A stretch of 64,000 bases of DNA from Glycine soja (Eukaryota > Streptophyta > Magnoliopsida > Fabales > Fabaceae), in NCBI RefSeq assembly GCF_004193775.1, contig NC_041006.1, positions 27,724,566 to 27,788,565 on the forward strand. The letters run 5' to 3'. Positions 1 to 11,483 of the stretch are shown piece after piece. The position numbers were made by a program, and so were the translations under genes. How positions within the stretch are numbered: position 1 is the first letter of the stretch; every line of letters starts with the position of its first letter. A model generated the notes under the pieces. The model ran no database searches. It was not told where the DNA came from and saw nothing but the letters and a program-made list of their open reading frames with translations.

Positions 1-523
1 TTATAACTCTTAACTTTTTCTTCAAAACTATTCAATGGTAATCGATTACCACAAAAGGTGTAATCTATTACACAATGTATTTCATGAAAGGTTGTGACTC
101 TTCACAATTGGATTTGAATTCCAACGTTCAGATTCACTTGTAATCGATTACTAATATAGTGTAATCGATTACACTATTTGAAAATCATTTTGGAATGTTG
201 CAAACCATTTGAAAATATTTTGAAAAACAAACTGGTCACTGGTAATCGATTACTAGAGAGTAATCACTCTGGTATCTTAGAAAATTTGAGAAAATTCTTT
301 TGTAAAACAAAACTGTGCTATTTGGTTTTTGAAAAAATCATTTAATACTTATCCTATATGAAGTCTTAACTTGTTGCTTCTTGATTTCTTCTCTTGAATC
401 TTGAATCTTGGATTGGATTCTTGATGCTTGATCTTGAAGTCTTGAATCAATCTTGAATCAATCACTTGGGCTTTTGGCATCATCAAAATTGCTTGGTTCA
501 TTATCATGAAGCTTGCTTCTACA
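1..523 (-). mobile_element. B-type Copia LTR, partial, minus orientation
   Basis: This is the promoter-side part of an LTR of the same family as 18454-20149. It shares the tail of short TTCTTGAATC-like repeats (about 360-470) and ends in gcttgcttctaca, the reverse complement of an LTR that starts TGTAGAAGCAAGC. It carries palindrome pairs based on GTAATCGATTAC near 37-75 and 143-175. The rest lies outside the window, so a solo LTR cannot be told from a complete element. It sits inside another LTR whose remainder follows at 524. Confidence 0.75.
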
Positions 524-789
524 TCAAGTGGTTTGCTTAAGGACTGGACGTAGGCATGGGAAGGGGTTGAACCAGTATAAATTGAGTTTGCATTTCTCTC
601 TTCCCTTATCTCATTTATTTTATTGCAATCAATTTTGTCTTGCACGTTTAAAGAACATCGATTAAATTGATTGTTGCTTCTTCTTCTGCATTTTGAGCCT
701 ATAATTTAAAAGGGGGTTAAAGTTTGTTAGTGGGAAAATTTAAAACTTAATTCACCCCCCTCTTAAGTTATTGAGGCCACTTGTCCAAC
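524..789 (+). mobile_element. C-type Copia LTR, 3' remnant
   Basis: This matches the end of the LTR at 54240-54510: GGACTGGACGTAGGCA, then GAACCAGTATAAA, a C-rich run, CTTAAGTTATTGAG and a final ACA. The upstream part was displaced by the insertion ending at 523; 524-528 (tcaag) is the expected target duplication of that insertion. No primer-binding site follows 789; CACTA coding sequence begins there. This is therefore the right end of a 3' or solo LTR inserted in the CACTA element. Confidence 0.7.
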
Positions 790-3043
790 AGTGTGAGTCC
801 CTGTGATTGCATCTGGCTGAAGGACAACATTAGTTGTCGAGTCACTTTTTCTGTGATCGACTCCTCCAGCTGGTCCCTGATTTTTTGTCTTCAAGAGCCA
901 TGGACGTAGACATGAGAGAACTCCTTGTAGCCGGTCCAAAGTATTGTTTAATTGCGACATTGGCTCCAGTAGCACAAACACGACTAGGGTGCTTTGGTCG
1001 CCCAATGGCAGTAGTCGGTACATCTCGACTGATGGAAGCTTGCTTGTGGAACTTCTATGGAGGCTGGATCTTTGAGCTTCAATGAGGTCCTTTAATGGTG
1101 TTTTTCCACCATGGAGATGCAGCGGAAGACAAAGGAGAAGAGGTGAGAGGAGGCACCATCCATTAGGGAATAAGCCATGGAAGAAGGAGCTTCACCACCA
1201 AGATGAGCCTTGGATAAGAAGCTTGGAGAGGGTGCTTCAATGGAGGAAAAGAAAGAGGGAGAGAAAGAGAGAGGGGAGAGCACGAAATTGAAGGAAAAAA
1301 AAGGGAGAGAAGTTGAACTTTGAGTTGTGTCTCACAAGACTCTCATTCATCAAAGTTACAACAAGTGTTACACATGTTTCTATTTATAGACTAGGTAGCT
1401 TCCTTGAGAAGCTTTCTTGAGAAAACTTCCTTGAGAAGCTTCTTTGAGAAAAATTCCTTGAGAAGCTAGAGCTTAGCTAGACACACCCCTCTAATAACTA
1501 AGCTCACCTCCTTGAGAAGCTTCCTTGAAAAGATTCCTAAAGAAGCTAGAGCTTAGCTACACACACCTCTCTAATAGCTAAGCTCACCTCCTTGAGATGA
1601 GAAGCTAGAACTTAGCTACACACCCTTATAATAGCTAAGCTCACCCCCATGACAAAATACATGAAAATACAAAAAAAGTCCATACTACAAAGACTACTCA
1701 AAATGCCTCGAAATACAAGGCTAAAACCCTATACTACTAGAATGGACAAAATACAAGGCCTAAACGAAGGAAAAAACCTATTCTAATATTTACAAAGATA
1801 AGCGGGCTCATACTTAGCCCATGGGCTCAAAATCTACCCTAAGGCTCATGAGAACCCTAGGGCCTTCCCTTGGATCTCTGGCCCAATCTACTTGGAGTCT
1901 TCTATCCAATGCCCTTGCGGGGTAGGATTGCATCATCGACGTCCATAGGCAACAAAGCTTCCCTGTGAGGCCTGCTCTTCCAGGGAACCCTATAGTCAAC
2001 AAATGAAACAAATTTGGTTTAATTATAAAAGATGATCACTGACAAATGAGAGTCACTTACAATTATATCTGCAATTTCCTTTGCTGCCTTAGACGTTATT
2101 TGACCAGATTTTTTCATGTGGGCCATCTTCCACTTCATGTGTTGTCTAATAAAAGTTAAAGGGTCTCAACGATTGTGCCAGTGCTCCCGGATTGGGCCGC
2201 TTCCTCCAATCATTTCTTTTTCTTGTCCTCCATCAACTTTTCTTCTAGAAAATCATAATCCCTATGTGACAACACGTGAGGGGCAGTGTTTTGTTTCTGA
2301 ATGGCCTACGCCTTCTTTCAAACATCCTATAATAATTAAAAATTAGGCTAACTTAATACGCTTGACAATAATGTGTAAATATGAAGTTTAAAAAACAATG
2401 AAAAGCAACTAACCTCCCATGAAGGGTCTCTACGGCTTTGACAAAACTGGTTCCATTTCTCTTTGCTTTTGTCATACTTTTCACATACTTTATCATCCCC
2501 GCCCCCATTGTCGTTTACTAGAGCTCATTTGGAGGTCAAATTTGACTTAAATTGCCTCTACCTCTCTCCTACAGTCTGAAATATTTTTTTCTTCATTCTC
2601 AAATTGGATGCTTCAGGAATATCAAATTCAACCTGCAGTACAATAAATATATTTTATAGTTAGTCATTTAAAATTTAAGGTTTTTAGTACACCCAATTAC
2701 AACAACATTCAACATTTAATTGAAATACCTGAATATCCTCCCAGATCAAATCCTTTTGAGCTGCATGGACTTGTTTCCAATTATCAATTGTAACATCCAC
2801 CTTATGGCGAGTAACGATCCCCAAATACATTCTTAATTTCTTTCTGTGGAGATCAACGACATTCCCAGTGGCAGGATCCACATGAACCATTGGTCTCTCC
2901 GCCTCAACTAGTCTAGTAGCCAATGATCTAAGCTGTGTTGCTTTTCTTGTCTTCTTCGGCGTAGACAGCAAATGTGCTGCTGACTCAAGAAGAGGAGGAG
3001 GAGAGTTGGGTGGTGTAGCCATGTGCCTGTTAAAAAACAACAT
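790..3043 (-). pseudogene. CACTA second transposase ORF (plant Ptta/En/Spm family), broken and interrupted
   Basis: The minus strand encodes pieces of the plant Ptta/En/Spm transposase family, usually the second gene of a CACTA element. A 119-codon ORF at 2684-3043 starts with a proline-rich segment and ends LIWEDIQ. The next piece (about 2634-2414) continues with FDIPEAS, GERWRQF and SRRDPSWE and has a TGA in place of a tryptophan. Further pieces lie at about 2345-2190 and 2165-1941. After the solo LTR (1030-1935) the frame resumes at 1029 with an IGRPKHPSR-type segment followed by KQYF. Several stops and frame changes make it non-functional. Exon borders between the pieces are my estimate. 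Confidence 0.75.
1030..1935 (-). mobile_element. Solo Ty3-type LTR, minus orientation, TSD tcgac
   Basis: On the minus strand it begins TGATGCAATCC, like the LTRs of element D, and ends with CA (tgatgg on the plus strand at 1030). The flanks 1025-1029 and 1936-1940 are both tcgac. Its first ~125 bp resemble the pol C-terminal coding end seen inside D's LTR. A TATA-like tataaatag on the minus strand lies near 1380-1390. Three copies of an inverted repeat lie at 1469-1643. It interrupts the CACTA second ORF. A solo LTR is the expected product of LTR-LTR recombination. Confidence 0.88.
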
Positions 3044-3120
3044 TAATTAAACTCAACTGAAAACTATATTAAGTTATGTAATTGAAATTATGAAACCAAG
3101 TAAATATAAAATAAATTATA

Positions 3121-6100
3121 TTATACGATGTTAATTAATTCTCTTTCATTATGATCATTACGATTTGCATGAACGTCATCAATTTCTTCTTCTCTGTTGA
3201 CGTTAGGCGACATTTGTGTGGAGAAAGGACTGAGACAAGTATCAACGATTGAATCATCATCTTCAACATTAACACCAATTGTTTTTCCATGTAGAACCAC
3301 TGACCACCTTTCATCATAAGGATCTTGAACATAAAACACCTGTTTAGCTTGTTCTGCCATGATAAAAGGCTCATTCTAATAAGCGAGCTTCTTTAGATCT
3401 ACCAAAGTAAATATGAAATCATCGGTTCGCACACTGACATTGCTATCAAGTCACTTACACTTGAAAACACAGACAATGAATTTTACATAATTAAGCTCCC
3501 AGATTTCTTCATTGACTCCAAAGTAAGGCATAGAAGCTACACAGGGATTGTCATCATGTACAATAGCAAAGTGTTGAGATTCAACCGTCAGACTAACCCC
3601 ACTGTTTTAGGTTGTATTCTTGTCATCTTGTGATTTTGTGTAGAACGAATACTTGTTGATATCATATCCTTGCCAAGTTATAACATTTCTTTTAGCCCAT
3701 CTGCTAACTTCCTTAATGTTTTAGAAACATTATCAATACCAAAGATTGTATCTTTAAACCAATTTAGGAAAGTCTTGTTATGCTCTTTCAACACCCTATT
3801 CTTGATCATTTTTGGGTTACTTCCTTGACTAAAGCTTCATGACGAACTATGTATAGCAGAACTTCATTATTGTTATTTAGTATATACATATGAGCTTGTT
3901 GCAATTCTTCTAGACTTGGAGTGGTAACATGCAATTCTCTTGAACCTTTACCTCTCACTTTCTCATCATGCCAAGACTCGGGAAGTCCAACAGGTTTTTC
4001 GTTTTCAATGTATTTTGAACAAAACTCAATAGCTTCTTTTGCAATGTACCTTTCAACAATAAATGTTTCAGGATGATGTAGATTCTTTGTATACCCTTTT
4101 AAGATCTTCATATATTGCTCAACCAGGTTCATTCACCACAAATAAACGAGACCACAACATTTAATTTTCCTTACCAGATGAAAAATTAAGTGAACCATGA
4201 TGTCAAAAAATGAATGAGGAAAATACATCTCTAACTGACACAAGATAATAGCAGCCTTGTTTTCCAGCTCATCTAACTTGACAGGATTAATGACTTCGCT
4301 ACATATATCATTAAAGAAAAAGCTCAGGCGAGTTATAGCATGCCTCACTTTGTTAGGAAAAATCTCTCGTATTGCCACGACTAATAATTATTGCATCAAG
4401 AGGTGACAATCATGAGACTTTAAGGCAACTAACTTCATATCCTTAAACTGTATAAGGCTCTTAATATTTGAAAAGTATCCCTGTGGCACTTTGACACGGC
4501 ACAAACACTGACATAAACTTATCTTCTCCTTTCTAGACAAAGTATGACAAGCTGGAGGCAAGTATATTTTCTTACCATCAGACCTTGGATGTAACTGGTC
4601 TCATATACCTATCTCAGCTAGACCTTGACGAGTATTCAAACCATCCTTTATATACCTTGAATGTTAAGAAGCGTGTCAATGACACTATCACACACATTTT
4701 TGTCCACATGCATAACATCAATACAATGTCTGACATCTAGATCGAACCAGTATGGAAGATCAAACAATATTGACCTTTTCTTCCATATGCAAGTTTTACT
4801 TCTTTTTTTCCTTCTTTTGGGTTTTTCCGAATATAGTATTGATGTCCTCAACCCGCTTAAGAACCTACTGACCAATTAACAGTATTGGCATTATTTCATA
4901 CTCATGACTTCCATTAAAAGCTTTTTTCAATCACCGATAAGGGTGATAAGATGTTAGAAACCGTCGGTGCCAGGTGTATACTAATTTTCTTCCATGTTTC
5001 AGTTGTACATAACTTGTGTCTTCTTCACAGATATGGCATGCATGATGGCCCTTAACATTGTATCCACTCAAATTTTCATATGCTTGAAAATCATTAATGG
5101 TACAAAATAGCACTGCACACAACTGGAATGTCTCATTTTGGTACCCATCATACACGACAACCCCCTCGTCCTACAAATTTGTTAAGTCTTCAATCAACGG
5201 ACTGAAATAAACATCAATGTGATTTCTTGGCTGTCTTGGACCGGTTATCATCATAGACAACATTATGTATTTTCGCTTCATACATAACCAAGGAGGCAAG
5301 TTGTAAATTACTAGCAAAGCAGGGCACGAACTATTTTGATTGCTTAAACTACCAAAGGGATTCATTTCGTTAGTGGCAAGTGCAAGCCTAAGATTTCTTG
5401 CCTCTTTTTTGAAATCCAGATACAAATGATTAATCTTCTTCCATTGAGAGGAATCGGCTGGATGGTGGAGCATTCCATCACAATTTCTCCCATTTGCATA
5501 CCATGTAAAGTCTTTTGCATCATGTGCATTAGCAAACAAACGCTTGAACCTTGGAATGATCAGAAGATACCATAACACCTTTGCTGGGGGGCCTTTTTTG
5601 TGCTTTCATCACTGCTACACTCATCATCATCCTTCACTTTGTACTGTGATAACCCACACCTGGGGCATTTATGCATTTCTTGATACTCATGTTTGTACAA
5701 TATGCAATCATTAGGGCATGCATGTATTTTCTGATACTCCATACCCATCAGACACAATATCTTCTTTGCCTAATAATAACCTCTTGGCAACATGTTTTCC
5801 TCTAGAAGTATATCCTACATTACCTGAAGTAGTGAAGTGAAGCTTTTGTCACTCCACCCATATCAAGCCTTGACATTAACTAGACTTAACACCACTGACA
5901 ACAACGTCAATGACTTCTTGCACCCCAGATACAAAGGCTTCTTCAAATCACTTTCCAATGTATCATACATAGGGGCATATGCTTGCTGAAAAAACTCTTG
6001 TCCTAGATCATGAATCATATCCTCTAATCGATCTCTCATTTCTACATCAATTGGTTCAGTTTGGGACCCCCTTTGCATGTCTATCAATTCACCATGATAT

Positions 6101-6314
6101 CCACATTGTATAACTTTTCTTAATCCTATCACACAAAAGATGTTTTCATATGTCCTAGTATTTTTCGTCTCCCATTCAAATAGTTTATACAAGGACAAAA
6201 ATATTTTCCATCCTCATCCAGTTGACTTCTTTCAGAGGCAAATTGTAAGAACTGTTCAACGCCTTCCTTATATGCAGGGCTCATGCGACTTGCATTCATC
6301 CAACTTTTATCCAT
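3121..6314 (-). pseudogene. CACTA TNP2-type transposase, decayed
   Basis: Minus-strand pieces follow the usual plant order. A transposase-associated domain starts with MDKSWMN (6314-6129). The TNP2 region has a CPNDC...HKCPRCG zinc-like segment (5757-5560), an ANAHDAKDFTWYANGR segment (5578-5171), a CHICEED segment (5155-4931) and an RHCIDVMHVDKNV segment (4875-4648). A DUF4218-like region (4378-3806) contains VEQYMKILKGY. A DUF4216-like end (3374-3121) contains FYVQDPYDERWSVVL. The pieces lie in different frames with stops between them. The family catalyses cut-and-paste transposition of CACTA elements; this copy cannot make a full protein. Domain names are from recognition, not from a search. 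Confidence 0.85.
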
Positions 6315-7035
6315 CTAATTAATAACTCTGTGATACTCACAAAGTTATTCCATGCATGAAAATCTCACTTTTTTCATTAAAGGTGTGGCCCTATCCCATT
6401 TAGGAAGACATTTTTTTATAGTATATTCATATGTAAAGGTTAAGTTTCTTTTCTTAAATTTGACAAAATTTTGGCAGCAATTTGCATTGATCTCCAAGTA
6501 CACGACATGAAAGCGGTGTCATGAATTCCACCACAATGAAGTATGCACTCAGAGAACAAAGTGAAATGCATTGTACCGAAATTTCATCAAATTTAAGAAA
6601 AGAGACATAACCTATACGTATGAATCTACTATAAAAAATGACTCTTCCCAAATTGTTTAAACGAACAATTCAAGATTCAATACATCGATTAATCCAAAAT
6701 GTCCAGAAGAATCATTGTATTGAATCTCAAATGGGAAACTAAGGTTCACTCATAATGAATATAAGTTGTATTTAAAGCAATAGTCATTAATAACATAATA
6801 CAAGTTATAAAAACATTTATAACAAAAAAAAAAGCCTGAAAAGAGTACGAAAGACATTCATACCTGGTGAAGATGGTCACTAAACAATCTGCAATAATGA
6901 ATGTAGTGATAACGATGCAAACAAGAAAATGAAAAGTGCCTACAAATTACAATTACAATGTCAGTACCCTTTATATACAACAATAACATCTTGGGTTATT
7001 ACTCTGCTTTAGTTTATTGACCGCAAATGACCATA
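6315..7035. other. CACTA non-coding segment upstream of the transposase
   Basis: This stretch lies between the transposase start (6314) and the insertion site of element D (TSD ttata at 7036-7040). No ORF shows family resemblance; the 65-codon minus ORF at 6454-6651 is not recognised. By position it is the 5' leader or first-intron region of the CACTA gene. It continues at 15169 on the other side of the insertion. Confidence 0.5.
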
Positions 7036-7040
7036 TTATA

Positions 7041-8027
7041 TGATGCAATCCTCCCTAGGAAGGGACCAGTCACCAGAGCCATGAGCAAGAGGCTCCAAGA
7101 GGATTGGGCTAGAGCTGCTGAAGAAGTCCCTAGGGTTCTCATGAACCTTAAGGTAGATTTCTGAGCCCATGGGCCAAGGTTGGGTCCAATTATCTTTGTA
7201 CATATTAGATTAGGATGTCATTATACTTGGTCCTTGTATTTAGGGCTCCATAATGTAGGTAGGATACCCTAGAAATATAGGATTTTTCAGCCCTTGTATT
7301 TTAGGGCACCTAGACTAGTTTTTGTATTATGGGTAGTTTTGTAATTTCACATTCACTAAGTGAATATTTGATGTGTGTGTTGAGAAATAAATTTAATTGA
7401 ATTGGTAGAAGCCCAATCCAATTAAATTTAGAGGGGGAAGTGAGCATTTGCTCACTACACCCCATTGCCACATCATATAGTCATACTTTGTGCATGTCCT
7501 TCATGCTTTACATGCCTCATGACACCTAAGCACAATTAGTGGCGAATCTTGGAATTGATCTTGGATTAGTGGGTTGAACCGTAACTGCAATTCACTAATC
7601 ATAATTAGTGAAGTTTTGGCTCCAAAATTTGGCTCCACAAATTCAATTTCAAATTCAAGTGAAATTTGAATTGAAATTTGAATTTCCCTCCAATTTTGTG
7701 TGACACTTAGGCTATAAATAGAGGTCATGTGTGTGCATTTTTTCAACTTTGATCATTTGAAAATTAAACTTCAGATTTCAGAGCTCTTTTAGAGCATAAA
7801 ATTTTGTGCTCTTCTCTTCCTCTCCCTTCATTCATCTCCTTCTTCCTCCAAGCTCTTATCCATGACCTCCTGTGGTGGTGAGCTTCTTTTAGACTCATCT
7901 TCTCCTTGAAGTGGCGTCTCCTCTCTCTCTTCCTTCGCCATTCCACTGCCATTCATCTTCCAAGAAGCAAATGAATCCATTGATGAAGAAGATCCTAGGC
8001 CTACAAGCTCCAATGGAGCTTACATCA
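7041..8027 (+). repeat. Element D 5' LTR
   Basis: It starts TGATGCAATCC and ends CTTACATCA, and matches 14233-15163. Its first ~115 bp repeat the C-terminal coding end of pol. A TATA box (TATAAATA, 7713-7720) precedes a transcribed part rich in CTTCTTCCTC. Compared with the 3' LTR it keeps a short block near 7650-7680 and one near 7965-7995 that are missing there. Confidence 0.92.
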
Positions 8028-8029
8028 TG

Positions 8030-8042
8030 TGGTATCAAGAGC
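8030..8042 (+). promoter_or_regulatory. Element D primer-binding site, unusual
   Basis: TGGTATCAAGAGC begins two bases after the LTR end. It resembles the initiator-tRNA-Met primer site TGGTATCAGAGC used by elements A, B and C but has one extra A. A different priming tRNA or a later insertion are both possible. Confidence 0.6.
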
Positions 8043-9881
8043 ATCTTCATCTAGGTGATGTTCTTTTTGCTTCCTCTATCTTTTTGTTCGGTGAATTCTC
8101 TTTAATTCCTTGCTCTTCATCTTATTCTCCATGTATATCCTCGATTTTCTTGTTGTTTGGTGCTGTTTAGAGTATATTCAAGAAAATAAACCGATTAAAT
8201 CTTAGATCTACACTTGTTCTTGCATTTCTATTGTTCTTCATCATGTTTTTGTGTTGATTTTAGGTTCTATCATTTTTCATTCATAATATTCTTGTGCTGA
8301 ACCTTAGATCTAAATTTTCTTCCAAAATATTGATTAGAAAAAAAAAACACAAAAATCTAAGTGTAAATCACTTAATCCATGTTGTCTTAGAGTCATGTTT
8401 AGTCATAGTAATTGTCACATTATATTTTAAGTTTGTGTTGAATTTTTCTTTTTGTTGATTGGATTCTAGATACATTTCTTGTCATTCTTAGCCTATCTTT
8501 TGAATTTTGAGTCTAATTCATGCATGTTATTTAGTTCATAACATGTTCTAAATCAATTCCTTGAAGTAGTCTTGTTGTTGAACTCTTTTTTTCTTCTTCT
8601 AAGTTTCCTACATGATGCCTAGGATGAAGTTGAGTTGTGGTGCTTAGTTGTGGCTGGATTTGTGAATCAAAACAAGTCTTAAGCTCTCTTGAATTTTGTT
8701 ATTCAAGATAATTGAGTATAAGAAAACACAAATTGTAACTATCCAAGACTTAAGCAACATAAACACTACTCTTGATTTCTAGGTTGAAATCGCTGGTGCT
8801 GGCAACTTGAACATACGAACTTGTATAAATTACTAGGAATTGGTCACTACGTGTTTTGAACTGACATTTTTACTGAATTTTCTAGACATCTGGAAAAAAT
8901 TTTGAAAAAGGAACCAAGTGATTTCGATTAAAGGAAAAAATAAGAAAAATCATACAAGTTGGCAAAAAAAAACAGTGTCCAGGAAAAAAAAAGTGAAAGG
9001 GAAGTGTGCTTGTTGTTTTGGCTCAAAATCTGTTCTATAATTGGTGCCTATTTTATATCAATCCTAGTTCTGAAATTTCAATTGAAAATTACTGTGAATA
9101 CAAGTTCCAAAACTAGAGGTTTCTTGAGTTTTTTTTATAGTTTTTTTTACTCTACTCTAGAGCCATTCTAAGTTTCTCTTTAAGTCCTAACTTGCTTTTA
9201 TGTGCTTTTCATTGCTTTAATTGTTGAATAATCCTTGAAAATTTTTCTTGTTAAAACTCTATTGGTTTAGATTTCATTTCATTTTTTGGGTCTTTGGTTA
9301 TTGCTTGTCTCTTTGTTTCCTTGTTTGTGAGTTGCCATATAGGGAATTTGAAAGGAGGATTAGTGTCATCCCTTGAAGAATTTGAGTCAAGAAGCAAGGT
9401 GAAAACCACCTTAAGAGCTATTGGACTAAGAAGCACTCCAAATTGAGTGAATCACCAAAGAGAGAACAACCACCAAAATTGAGAACCTTTTTGTAATTTT
9501 GTAATTGACAATTTTCTTACTTTCATTGCTTCCAAATTTTGTAACAAAAATGCCTTTCATTGGAAGTAAGTTGGGAGCCTCCAATAGGTCACCCTACTTC
9601 CATTTGTGTGTAATAATTTTAGGCAATTTTCCTTTAGGATTGTGAGTGTTTTGTTGGGAACCTTAAATGTGGTCATCCAAACACTCTTAGGATTCGCCTA
9701 GTTTACATTTCTTGCTTACTTCCATTGTCAAACTGCCTAGATAGCTTATCTTTTACCAATTAGTTTTTACCTTATCTTTCACACCTTTTTTAGTGTTTAT
9801 TTTGGCTAGTTTCAACCATAGTTTCTTTTACCTTTTGTTTTCAAACCCCCAACAAGAAAGAACCATAACTTAGGAACCAAC
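8043..9881 (+). other. Element D untranslated leader
   Basis: This 1.8-kb AT-rich stretch lies between the primer site and the gag ATG. Its short ORFs (for example 8959-9171 and, on the minus strand, 9251-9436) resemble nothing. I see no coding signal. Long leaders of this kind are common in plant LTR elements. Confidence 0.6.
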
Positions 9882-10934
9882 ATGAGTCTTCATTCTTCAT
9901 CTAGTGTTAATGGTAAGGGTTCTACTCCTAAGGACCCCTTGTATAAGATATTAGATGAGTTGAGATCCCTTAAGTTGTGGAAAGAAAAACAAGAGAGAAA
10001 AGAAAAAGGTAAAAAAAGAGTGGAAGAAATAAGTCAAGATGAAAGAGACAAAATAAGAGAGAAAGAAAGAAGAAAAATAATGAAAGAAATAAAAAGAGAA
10101 AAACATGCCTCCTTTAGTAGTCATGACTCTTGCAAGAGTTTAAGTGAAGAACTTAGTGACTATTATAGAGGGCGCCATAGTTCACATACTAAACATCACT
10201 CTCAAGAGGTTAACATTAGCCTCCCATATTTCCATGGAAAAGATAATGTTGAGGCCTACTTAGATTGGGAAATGAAGGTTGAACAACTCTTTGCTTGCCA
10301 ACATATTAGCGAAGAGAGAAAAGTTCCATTGGCTACCCTTAGCTTTCAAGTGTATGCCCTCTATTGGTGGACTTCCCTTGTTTAGGAACAAAGGATTCAT
10401 GGGGATTCTCCAGTAGAGTATTGGAATGATCTTAAGAGTGCCCTTAGGAAGAGGCACATTCCCTCCTACTATGAAAGGGAGCTTATGGACAAGCTCCAAA
10501 GGCTTAGACAAGGGAGTATGAGTGTTGAAGAATATAGACAACAAATGGAACTACTCTTTTTAAGAGTTGGACTTAGGGAGGAGGAAAGAACAAGCATAGC
10601 TAGGTTCCTTAGTGGGCTTAATATAGAAGTGAGGGACAAGGTTGAACTCCTTCCATATAGGGACCTAGATAAGCTAGTCCAACTTTGTATAAGAGTGGAG
10701 CAACAACTTAAAAGAAAGCCTTCTTCAAAATCTTATGGATCTCACTCTTATCCAAGGAAGGACCAAGCTCATGGAATTTTGGGGGCTGCACCTTCAAAAC
10801 CCAAGGAAGATAAGGGTAAGACCATAGAGAATTACACCCCTTAGACTAGTTCCCAAGAAAGGACTAGCAACATTAAATGCTTCAAATATCTTGGGAGAGG
10901 TCACATTGCCTCTCAATTCCCCACAAAGAAAACC
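9882..10934 (+). pseudogene. Element D gag, broken
   Basis: The ATG at 9882 opens a lysine/glutamate-rich N-terminus (about residues 30-75), then a capsid-like segment (PYFHGKDNVEAYLDWE, about 10231-10278). The frame stops at TAG 10382. It resumes with a retrotransposon-gag segment (LRQGSMSVEEYRQQME) to 10844. A degenerate zinc knuckle follows near 10875-10920: two of the four metal ligands are replaced (KYLGRGHIASQF). In the family Gag forms the particle and binds genomic RNA; this copy would give only fragments. Confidence 0.85.
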
Positions 10935-11483
10935 ATGATCATGAGGGGTCAAGACATTTATAGTAGTCAAGAGGAGACTACTTCTTGCATTTCCTCTAGT
11001 GGAAGTAAAGATGATGTAAGGGGTGAAGAGTTTAGTGAGGAAGTCTACCCCCATGAAGAAGGTGACCTCTTAATGGTTAAAAGGCTCCTTGGAGGTCAAT
11101 CTTGTGATCTATCACAATCCCAAAGAAAGAACATCTTTCATACAAGATGCAAAATTTTAGATAAAACTTGTTCTCTCATTGTGGATAGTGGATCTTGTTG
11201 CAATTTTTGTAGCACAAGATTAGTTTCCAAGTTGAACCTCACTATCATTCCCCACCCAAAACCTTATAAACTTCAATGGCTCAATGAGCAAGGGGAAATG
11301 ATAGTTAACCAACAAGTGAAGGTACCTTTCTCCATTGGAACATATAAGGATGAAAATTGTGATATAGTACCCATAGAGGCAGTACATATTCTTTTAGGAA
11401 GGATGTGGCAATTTGATAGGAAGATCATTTACAATGGCCTAACTAATGACATTACCCTCACCCATCTTGTGTTGCATCCTTAA
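10935..11483 (+). pseudogene. Element D protease region
   Basis: This open segment of 182 codons contains an aspartic-protease active-site motif, LIVDSGSCCNF (catalytic Asp near 11184), and a later ILLGRMW segment typical of retropepsins of plant Ty3 elements. It has lost continuity with gag upstream (stop at 10842-10844) and with RT downstream (stop at 11481-11483). Confidence 0.85.
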
